Shown here: piece by piece, positions 1 to 4,984 of the stretch
How the letters are laid out: each line of letters opens with the position of its first letter
Numbering within the stretch: position 1 is the first letter of the stretch
NCBI GenBank assembly: GCA_934481375.1
Contig: CAKSPN010000079.1
Coordinates: forward strand, 1 to 7,593
Direction of reading: 5' to 3'
Origin: an uncultured Clostridia bacterium
GTDB lineage: Bacteria > Bacillota > Clostridia > UBA1381
Length of the DNA: 7,593 nucleotides
Position numbers and translations under genes: made by a program
The notes under the pieces: model-generated
Seen by the model: only the letters and a program-made list of their open reading frames with translations
What the model was told of the DNA's origin: nothing
Databases searched by the model: none

Positions 1-25
1 GTATATAAATTCAGACGGTGATTTT

Positions 26-1183
26 ATGATTAATGCGATAGAAGAATATATAAAAAGCGGCGAAACGTCCGAAAACCGTATCGGAATAGAGCTTGAACAT
101 TTCGTTGTTGACGGTAAAACGGGCGAAAATATTCCGTATTCGGGCGATAAGGGAGTAGGAAGTCTGCTTTTGAAGATAGCGGACAGCTTTGGCAGGAAAA
201 TATATTCCGAGGGTTTTCTTATCGGACTTTCAAACAGCGAATACAGCCTTACGCTCGAGCCTGCCGCACAGCTTGAAATAAGTATCAGACCTGTTGAAAA
301 AATAAGCGAAGCAAAACGTATATATGAGGATTTTCTCAATACAATCCGCCCTGCGCTGGACGGGTTTGGATATGAGCTTGTGACCGAGGGTTATCGGCAT
401 AACTGCCGTGCGGAGGAGCTGGAGCTTATCCCGAAAAACCGATACAGATTTATGGACAGGTATTTTGAACATTCGGGAACGTGCGGAAAAAATATGATGC
501 GTGCAACGGCGTCAACGCAAATATCAATCGACTATGCAAATGAAGCCGACTGCGCTCTGAAATTCCGTGTTGCCAATATTCTCAGTCCGATATTTGCGCT
601 TGTGTGCGATAACAGCCATGTGTTTGAAAACGAGCCGTACAAAGGGCGTATGCTCAGAACGCATATATGGAATAATGTGGACGGCGAGAGATGCGGAATT
701 GTTCCGTGCGCAGCGGATTTAACCTATAAAAAATATGCGGAATATATCTTAAACCGCTCCGCAATATTGATTATGAAAGATAAAGCACCCGTGTATACGG
801 GCAGTGAAAAAATAAAAGACATATACAAAAGCGAAATGACCCAAGACGAGGCGGAGCATCTGCTTTCTATGTTTTTCCCCGATGTACGGCTGAAAAAATA
901 TATAGAAATCCGCCCTGCCGACAGTATGCCGATAAACGACGCACTGTCATATGCGGCGCTTGTTAAGGGAATATTCAAAAATCCGTCCGTGTTTGATTTT
1001 GACGGTGTGACGGTGAAGGATATTGAAAATGCAAAAACCGCACTTGTGCAAAAAGGCTTTGACGCTGAAATTTACGGTCGGAGGGCATATGATATATATG
1101 AAGATATGCTGAATGAGGCACGCAGAAATTTATCCGCCGAAGATGCGGAATATTTAATAAAACGAGGCGAGAGCAATGTATGA
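26..1183 (+). CDS. Glutamate-cysteine ligase-like protein (GCS2 / carboxylate-amine ligase family)
   Basis: The 385-residue product probably joins the gamma-carboxyl of glutamate to an amine, most likely cysteine, with ATP in the cytoplasm. Visible family signatures, in order: GIELEHFVVD (20-29, the metal/glutamate-binding G-x-E-x-E type strand), LEPAAQLEIS (78-87), PKNRYRFMDRYF (136-147), MMRATASTQISIDY (157-170), the NSHVFE stretch (196-201), RTHIWNNVD (211-219) and KKYIEIRPAD (290-299). The MM-R-T-x-x-Q-x-x-x-D block and the PKxRYxxM block resemble plant/proteobacterial-type glutamate-cysteine ligases and EgtA. The protein is somewhat shorter than those and nearer the length of YbdK-type ligases. 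The ATG follows a modest GGTG ribosome binding site (17-20), and there is no room in the window to see its promoter. Its stop overlaps the next gene, an ATP-grasp ligase, so the two are almost certainly cotranslated and act in one pathway. The family call is secure; the amine substrate (cysteine or another amine) is inference. Confidence 0.85.
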   Translation: MINAIEEYIKSGETSENRIGIELEHFVVDGKTGENIPYSGDKGVGSLLLKIADSFGRKIYSEGFLIGLSNSEYSLTLEPAAQLEISIRPVEKISEAKRIYEDFLNTIRPALDGFGYELVTEGYRHNCRAEELELIPKNRYRFMDRYFEHSGTCGKNMMRATASTQISIDYANEADCALKFRVANILSPIFALVCDNSHVFENEPYKGRMLRTHIWNNVDGERCGIVPCAADLTYKKYAEYILNRSAILIMKDKAPVYTGSEKIKDIYKSEMTQDEAEHLLSMFFPDVRLKKYIEIRPADSMPINDALSYAALVKGIFKNPSVFDFDGVTVKDIENAKTALVQKGFDAEIYGRRAYDIYEDMLNEARRNLSAEDAEYLIKRGESNV

Positions 1184-2510
1184 TTTAAACGAGTATTACA
1201 GAGGAATAATCGACAGCAATTTAAAAAAGCATATAAAAAGTGCGGAGGAGGAGCGCATATATATTGAAAATTCAACCGCACGCTATCACGGAAATTTAGT
1301 CTATACAATGTATATACCTAAGCTTTTTACAAAAGCGGCGGCGGAGTATTTTTCCGAAATAACCGATACAATGTACGGGATAATGGTAAAGGTCATAAAG
1401 GAATACGAGAATAATGCGGAGTACAGAAAGCTGTTCGGGCTTGACGAACGGCTTGAGGAGCTTATCCTCCGTCCCGACCGCTATGATTGCAAGCTCCCGA
1501 TAGCGAGAATAGACATATTCTTTAACGAGGACGATTTTTCGTTCAAGTTCTGTGAATTTAATACGGATGGCGCAAGCGCAATGAACGAGGACCGTGAGCT
1601 TAACAATGCCGTCAAAAAAACGCTTGCTTTCAAGCAATTCAATAAGCGGTACAATACGTATTCGTTCGAGCTTTTCGACTCGTGGGTAGATGAATTTATG
1701 CTCATATACGGCACGTATCCCAAAGCGAAGGAAAATCCGCATATAGCAATTGTGGATTTTATGTCGAGTGCGTCCGATAACGAGTTTAATGTGTTTAAGG
1801 AGCATTTTGAAAAGAAAGGTATAAGCTGTGAAATTTGCGAAATAACGAGCCTCGGCTATGCGGACGGCAAGCTTCTCTCGCCGACGGGCAGGCAGATAGA
1901 CGCAGTGTACCGCCGTGCCGTAACGTGCGATATTATGAAAAATTACGACAGGGTACAGCCGTTTATAAATGCGGTTAAAAACAACGATGTGTGCCTTATC
2001 GGCGATTTCAAAACGCAGATAGTGCATAACAAGCGTGTGTTTAAGATACTGCATGACGGTATGACATCGGCATTTCTTACCAAAGCGGAGCGTGAATTTG
2101 TAAGGGAGCATATCCCGTTTACAACTTTTCTTACGGCGGATAATGTGAAAAAATATGATGTTCTCCGCACAAAGGACAACTGGGTAATAAAGCCGGAGGA
2201 CTCATATGCGTCAAAGGGCGTGTATGCCGGTGTGGAATTTGAAAGCGAGAGCGAGTGGATAAAGCACGTGACCGAGAATATTGGTGACGGGTATCTTTTG
2301 CAGGAGTACGTAAAGCCGTACGAAGCACTGAATATCGACCTTCCGCATAATAAAGACGCCGAATATCGGAACTATTCTTCAATAACGGGACTTTTCGTGT
2401 ACGGCGGAAAATTCAGCGGTATATATTCGAGAATTGCGAAAAACAGCATAATATCCACTCAGTACAGCGAGATGTCGTTGGCAAGCGTTGTTGTTGATGA
2501 AAAACAATGA
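1176..2510 (+). CDS. ATP-grasp ligase, glutathionylspermidine synthase-like family
   Basis: This 444-residue protein looks like a C-N ligase of the glutathionylspermidine synthase-type ATP-grasp fold. The supporting features are an ARIDIFF...FKFCEFNTDGASAMNE segment (110-138, comparable to the E-x-N-x-D motif of that family), WVIKPEDSYASKGVYAG (336-352, with K339 as likely ATP-binding lysine and a Ser/Gly-rich phosphate loop), LLQEYVKPYE (374-383, the adenine-hinge region) and a final GLFVYGGKFSGIYSR segment (405-419, where metal/ATP ligands usually lie). It has no amidase domain, unlike E. coli Gss, and no signal peptide or membrane segment. The start ATG lies inside the last codons of the upstream ligase gene (8-base overlap), preceded by a purine-rich GAGGCGAG site, so translational coupling is likely. 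The pairing suggests it extends a gamma-glutamyl-cysteine-like product with an amino acid or amine. The acceptor cannot be read from sequence, so no gene symbol is given. Confidence 0.8.
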   Translation: MYDLNEYYRGIIDSNLKKHIKSAEEERIYIENSTARYHGNLVYTMYIPKLFTKAAAEYFSEITDTMYGIMVKVIKEYENNAEYRKLFGLDERLEELILRPDRYDCKLPIARIDIFFNEDDFSFKFCEFNTDGASAMNEDRELNNAVKKTLAFKQFNKRYNTYSFELFDSWVDEFMLIYGTYPKAKENPHIAIVDFMSSASDNEFNVFKEHFEKKGISCEICEITSLGYADGKLLSPTGRQIDAVYRRAVTCDIMKNYDRVQPFINAVKNNDVCLIGDFKTQIVHNKRVFKILHDGMTSAFLTKAEREFVREHIPFTTFLTADNVKKYDVLRTKDNWVIKPEDSYASKGVYAGVEFESESEWIKHVTENIGDGYLLQEYVKPYEALNIDLPHNKDAEYRNYSSITGLFVYGGKFSGIYSRIAKNSIISTQYSEMSLASVVVDEKQ

Positions 2511-2525
2511 TTATGGTTGACAAAA

Positions 2526-2623
2526 TGCGGTTACAATGAACGCAAATTACAGTAGGGCAGGGGCTTGCTCCTGCCGAAAGCATAACCGCACATACGGATT
2601 TGCGAAACCGCACATCGTGTGCG
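2526..2623. repeat. Hairpin-rich intergenic element (REP/MITE-like)
   Basis: The convergent gap holds nested and crossing inverted repeats. TGCGGTTA (2526-2533) pairs with TAACCGCA (2583-2590). Inside this, GGCAGG (2556-2561) pairs with CCTGCC (2570-2575), extendable with one G-T pair. CGCAAAT (2541-2547) pairs with ATTTGCG (2598-2604), which crosses the first pair. CGCACA (2609-2614) and TGTGCG (2618-2623) form a tight 3-base-loop hairpin. AACCGCACAT also occurs twice as a direct repeat (2584-2593 and 2606-2615). No open reading frame of merit covers it. The organisation resembles dispersed palindromic elements of clostridial genomes, but only one copy is present here, so dispersion is inference. 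Confidence 0.5.
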
Positions 2624-2629
2624 CATACA

Positions 2630-2658
2630 AAAAGAGCAAGGCACTGCCTTGCTCTTTT
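2630..2658. terminator. Bidirectional rho-independent terminator
   Basis: A perfect inverted repeat with 14-base arms, AAAAGAGCAAGGCA (2630-2643) and TGCCTTGCTCTTTT (2645-2658), is centred on C2644. In RNA the innermost pairs open to make a small loop. The arm ends provide U-runs in both directions (TTTT on plus, TTTTT on minus). It sits 7 bases past the stop codon of the minus-strand amylase gene and 119 bases past the ATP-grasp ligase stop, so it can end both convergent transcripts. Confidence 0.9.
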
Positions 2659-2665
2659 GCGTGTT

Positions 2666-3967
2666 TTATTCCTGTATGTATCCCACATAATATCCGTATG
2701 CACCGAGTGTGAGCGTGTTTTTGCTTACTGCCGCACTGCCGCACAGTTCCGCCTTTTCGGGGATTCTGTCAAAATCTTCGGATATTTCCTTGTCCGTATA
2801 ATTCAGCACGGCAAACAGCTCTTCGCCGTTTAAGCTGTGCTTAAATGCAAGCATACCCTCTTTGTCGGAAAGCCAGCTCATTTTTGAGAACTGCAATTCG
2901 GGGTGCTTGTTTCTTATCGCATTTAATGATTTTATAAAATTCATACGCTCAATACCCAAATCGGTGAGCGCATATGACCAGTCTATTGAGTTAAATCCGC
3001 CGTATTCTCTCGACGCAAACATACTCTGCACCGAATTGTCCGCAACTTCAAAGCCGTTCCATACGAACGGAACGCCGTTCCACAGATAATTCATAAGCGT
3101 TTCAAAATTATCGGGGCCGTAAAGGCGTGTGCGCTTGTCGGCACGCTTTGATCCCATATCGGAGGCGGTGTCGTGGTTTTCAAGATAGCGTGCGCCCTTG
3201 CTGTCGGTCTGGCAGTCTTTGAAAATTTCTTCCTCCTTAAATTCCTTTGTTGTCATTTCGCCTTTTAACAGAGCCTGCTGCGGACAATCACCCAGATACC
3301 ACAGATCGAATACGTCCTTGTACTCGTCCGAATAATAGGCGGGGTCAAAGCCCTCGCTCAGCATAATGAAATTCGGCTTTTTCTCACGTATGCGGCGTGC
3401 GCCCTCTGCCCAAAAGTCAACCGGAACTTTGTTTCCGACATCACAGCGGAAGCCGTCAACGTCAAAATCAAACGCATAGTAAAGCATATTCTTCCATAAA
3501 TATTCACGCATTTCGGCGCTTTCGTAATTTATTCTCGCAAACGGCCATGTTTCGCCTATTATCGGCTTGCCGTCTTCGCCTTTTATTACAGAGTCTTGTA
3601 TTTCGTTGATAAATACGGCGTTTCTTCCGCAGTGCAGATATACAAGGTCAAATATGTACTTCATTCCGTGCTTGTGAACGCACTCGATAAAATCTCTCAA
3701 ATCCTCGTCCGTTCCGTATTCGGGATCAACATGGAAAAAGTCTTTGATTTTATACGAGTTTTTCGGATTTTCCGAATTGGACAAAATCTGTCTCGGACTC
3801 CATGTCATTATATCGGGGTCGGCGTCGGCTTCGCAAAGAGAGCAGACATAAATGCTGTCAAACCCCATTCTTGCGATATGCGGAATAAGCTCCTGCGCCG
3901 CCTTAAGCGTACCCTTTTTTGTAAATGTTCTTAAACTTATCTGATATATTGAATTGCAGCTGCCCAT
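2666..3967 (-). CDS. GH13 alpha-amylase family glycosidase, cytoplasmic
   Basis: This 433-residue protein is an alpha-glucan-acting enzyme with the GH13 (beta/alpha)8 barrel. It opens directly with YQISLRTFTKKGTLKAA (8-24), the first barrel strand, with no signal peptide, so it likely acts on imported maltodextrins or stored glycogen in the cytoplasm. The conserved GH13 regions are visible: region I DLVYLH (107-112), region II DGFRCDVGN (171-179, nucleophile D176), region III MLSEG (202-206, acid/base E205) and region IV ENHDT (263-267, transition-state stabiliser D266). All three carboxylates are present. Region I has Leu where many members have Asn, and region II has Asn where a Lys-His pair is often found, placing it away from classical alpha-amylases. 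A short beta-rich C-terminal domain (about 355-433) completes it. The start ATG follows a GGAGA site. Exact specificity is unknown. It is monocistronic, between its own promoter and the bidirectional terminator. Confidence 0.9.
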   Translation of the reverse strand: MGSCNSIYQISLRTFTKKGTLKAAQELIPHIARMGFDSIYVCSLCEADADPDIMTWSPRQILSNSENPKNSYKIKDFFHVDPEYGTDEDLRDFIECVHKHGMKYIFDLVYLHCGRNAVFINEIQDSVIKGEDGKPIIGETWPFARINYESAEMREYLWKNMLYYAFDFDVDGFRCDVGNKVPVDFWAEGARRIREKKPNFIMLSEGFDPAYYSDEYKDVFDLWYLGDCPQQALLKGEMTTKEFKEEEIFKDCQTDSKGARYLENHDTASDMGSKRADKRTRLYGPDNFETLMNYLWNGVPFVWNGFEVADNSVQSMFASREYGGFNSIDWSYALTDLGIERMNFIKSLNAIRNKHPELQFSKMSWLSDKEGMLAFKHSLNGEELFAVLNYTDKEISEDFDRIPEKAELCGSAAVSKNTLTLGAYGYYVGYIQE

Positions 3968-4000
3968 AATGCGTCTCCGTATGATTAAAATTTCAAGAAC

Positions 4001-4029
4001 ATATTAGCATATTCCGCATATAAAGTCAA
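4001..4029 (-). promoter_or_regulatory. Sigma-A-type promoter of the GH13 gene
   Basis: Read on the minus strand, TTGACT (4029-4024) and TAATAT (4006-4001) are separated by exactly 17 bases. This puts the transcription start near 3994, giving a leader of roughly 27 bases that carries the GGAGA ribosome binding site before the ATG at 3967. No catabolite-repression (cre) sequence is evident nearby. Confidence 0.8.
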
Positions 4030-4071
4030 CAAAAAAATGACGCATTTTTCTTGAACAGCGCCATTTTTCCG

Positions 4072-4095
4072 GAATACGGCCGGGGGACCGTATTC
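4072..4095. repeat. GC-rich hairpin in the gene-free stretch 3968-4313
   Basis: GAATACGG (4072-4079) and CCGTATTC (4088-4095) form a perfect 8-bp stem with an 8-base loop CCGGGGGA. No T-run follows on either strand, so it is not a standard terminator. It lies about 43 bases upstream of the amylase -35. The sequence from 4096 to 4210 holds no plausible gene, only weaker pairings such as GCTC/GAGC (4112-4126 area), AAAACC/GGTTTT and CCGAAA/TTTCGG. Function unknown; it could be an operator, an insertion remnant or a structured transcript. Confidence 0.5.
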
Positions 4096-4211
4096 GATGT
4101 GTAAAACAAACGAGCTCTCTAAAGGAGCAACTTTATTATAGGGCTTAAAAAACCGAAAATCAAGGGGTTTTCCGCTATTTCGGCACGCTTAACCGAAACA
4201 AAATGCAAAAT

Positions 4212-4276
4212 AAAAAATGCGTGACATCAAAACCGTATAGGTATGCGGTTTATAAGCAAAAATGTCACGCTTTTTT
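4212..4276. terminator. Large two-part terminator-like hairpin, A/T runs on both sides
   Basis: The outer stem GCGTGACAT (4219-4227) pairs perfectly with ATGTCACGC (4262-4270). An inner stem AAACCGTAT (4230-4238) pairs with ATGCGGTTT (4243-4251) with one G-T pair and a 4-base loop AGGT. The outer stem is flanked by six A (4212-4217) and six T (4271-4276), giving U-runs in either direction. It lies 38 bases past the stop of the minus-strand phosphoesterase gene and probably ends that transcript. A weaker AAAGC/GCTTT hairpin (about 4280-4294) lies between. The two-part structure is longer than needed for a simple terminator. Confidence 0.75.
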
Positions 4277-4313
4277 CGAAAAGCTGAAAGCTTTCCGCCG
4301 TTTTTATTGATTT

Positions 4314-4781
4314 TTATATTTCAAGTATGCACGTTTTGAGCCTTCCGTTTTCAATTTCGCATACACCGTAAGTTCCGCCGTAGCGTATGCTGCCGGGGTT
4401 GAGTATTCTCATACCCTCTCTGAAATCCGAATACGGGATATGCGTGTGTCCGAAAACGCATAAATCCGCATTGAATTCTTTTGCCTTTTCATACAAAGTG
4501 GTGTATGTGCTTTCGTACTTTACTTTGTATTCGTGTCCGTGCGTTACAAAAATCTTCTTCCCGTCAGCCTCAAAAACCACTTGAGGCGGAAACGTGCGTG
4601 AAAAATCGTTATTTCCGCACACACAGTAAAATTTCAGCTCGGGATACATCGAAACAAGCGCCCGTGCGTCATTTTCGCAGTCGCCTGCGTGGATTACAAT
4701 ATCGGGCTTTATCGAGTCGATTATGTGTACACACCTTTTTATGTCGCCATGGGTATCCGAAAAAACAGCAATTCTCATCAT
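4314..4781 (-). CDS. YfcE/MJ0936-type metallophosphoesterase
   Basis: The product (155 residues from the chosen start) is a small calcineurin-like phosphodiesterase that uses two metal ions. All five motifs are present: D9-x-H11 in FSDTHGD, G33-D34 in HAGDCEND, G56-N-N-D59, H81-G-H83, and G111-H-T-H114, followed by the family's NPGS stretch at 128-131. The size matches the YfcE/MJ0936 family, whose members hydrolyse phosphodiesters in vitro and mostly lack a known physiological substrate. An upstream in-frame ATG at 4865 was rejected because it lies inside the promoter. A GGAGA site 7 bases before the ATG at 4781 decides the start, and the next codon is also ATG (4778), a possible alternative. 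The gene is divergent from spoIIE and shares its control region, but no functional link is established. Confidence 0.92.
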   Translation of the reverse strand: MMRIAVFSDTHGDIKRCVHIIDSIKPDIVIHAGDCENDARALVSMYPELKFYCVCGNNDFSRTFPPQVVFEADGKKIFVTHGHEYKVKYESTYTTLYEKAKEFNADLCVFGHTHIPYSDFREGMRILNPGSIRYGGTYGVCEIENGRLKTCILEI

Positions 4782-4836
4782 AATGCATTCTCCAATCATA
4801 TTGTATGTAAACCGTCTTTTGCTTGTATTTTCTATT

Positions 4837-4865
4837 ATTGTAGCATAATTTGCGGATTTTGTCAA
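4837..4865 (-). promoter_or_regulatory. Sigma-A-type promoter of the phosphoesterase gene
   Basis: On the minus strand a perfect TTGACA (4865-4860) is followed after exactly 17 bases by TACAAT (4842-4837), one base from consensus. The predicted start is near 4830, with a leader of about 50 bases. A candidate Spo0A box (TTTGTCAAA, 4858-4866, plus strand) covers its -35, so Spo0A bound at the spoIIE promoter could also repress this promoter. Confidence 0.88.
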
Positions 4866-4920
4866 ATGTTGTCGTAAAGTTTTTGTAATCGGACAGAGAA
4901 TATGACAAAATTTTTGTCAA
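4858..4920. promoter_or_regulatory. Candidate Spo0A-box cluster
   Basis: Several sequences resemble the Spo0A box (core TGTCGAA, often TTTGTCRAA): TTTGTCAAA (4858-4866), TTGTCGTAA (4869-4877), and a perfect inverted pair TGACAAAA-T-TTTTGTCA (4903-4919) whose right arm reads TTTGTCAA. The inverted pair overlaps the spoIIE -35. In Bacillus subtilis spoIIE is transcribed by sigma-A RNA polymerase activated by phosphorylated Spo0A, which supports the reading. None of the boxes carries the exact TGTCGAA core, so individual sites are tentative. Confidence 0.6.
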
Positions 4921-4934
4921 TGAGGTGATATAAT
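4902..4934 (+). promoter_or_regulatory. spoIIE promoter with long 21-base spacer
   Basis: A perfect -10 TATAAT (4929-4934) has no good -35 at 17 bases (CAAAAT). ATGACA (4902-4907) lies 21 bases upstream. The Bacillus subtilis Spo0A-activated spoIIE and spoIIG promoters have this same unusual wide spacing, so the arrangement fits a Spo0A-dependent promoter. The predicted transcription start is near 4941. Confidence 0.7.
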
Positions 4935-4951
4935 AGTAAATGATTTACTAT
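4933..4951. promoter_or_regulatory. Perfect 19-base palindrome over the predicted spoIIE start
   Basis: ATAGTAAAT-G-ATTTACTAT is a perfect palindrome with 9-base arms around G4942. It begins within the -10 and spans the predicted transcription start, the usual place for a repressor operator. The inner AAT-N-ATT core recalls the 7-1-7 inverted repeats bound by Fur-family regulators, but the outer bases do not match a named Fur, Zur or PerR box. Operator function is inference. Confidence 0.45.
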
Positions 4952-4952
4952 A

Positions 4953-4970
4953 TGCTGCCGTAGGGCAGCG
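4953..4970 (+). promoter_or_regulatory. Leader hairpin just before the spoIIE ribosome binding site
   Basis: GCTGCC (4954-4959) and GGCAGC (4964-4969) form a perfect 6-bp stem with a 4-base loop GTAG, extended by one U-G pair. It ends 5 bases before the GGAGG at 4975-4979. With transcription starting near 4941 it would be close to the 5' end of the mRNA, so it could protect the transcript or affect ribosome access. No U-run follows, so it is not a terminator. Confidence 0.6.
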
Positions 4971-4984
4971 GAATGGAGGAAAAA

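Noticed and set aside
1296..2111. 271-codon open frame on the minus strand
   Set aside because: It lies wholly opposite the ATP-grasp gene, has no recognisable motif and no ribosome binding site, and its composition reflects the codon pattern of the real gene.
2517..2537. TTGACA followed by TACAAT after the ATP-grasp ligase gene, looking like a promoter
   Set aside because: The spacing is only 9 bases, far too short for a sigma-A promoter, and nothing downstream on this strand is a plausible gene.
4072..4210. Possible riboswitch or tRNA-like structure upstream of the amylase gene
   Set aside because: No class-specific conserved core or cloverleaf was recognised, and the stretch lies upstream of the predicted amylase transcription start, so it would not be in that mRNA.
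4782..4865. N-terminal extension of the phosphoesterase starting at 4865
   Set aside because: The extension overlaps the -35 and -10 of its own promoter and is not part of the family; the metal-binding strand begins right after the ATG pair at 4781/4778.
4973..4984. Upstream ATG for spoIIE giving a four-residue longer protein
   Set aside because: The GGAGG at 4975-4979 would lie inside that coding start; it is correctly placed for the ATG at 4985, and the 4973 ATG lacks its own site.
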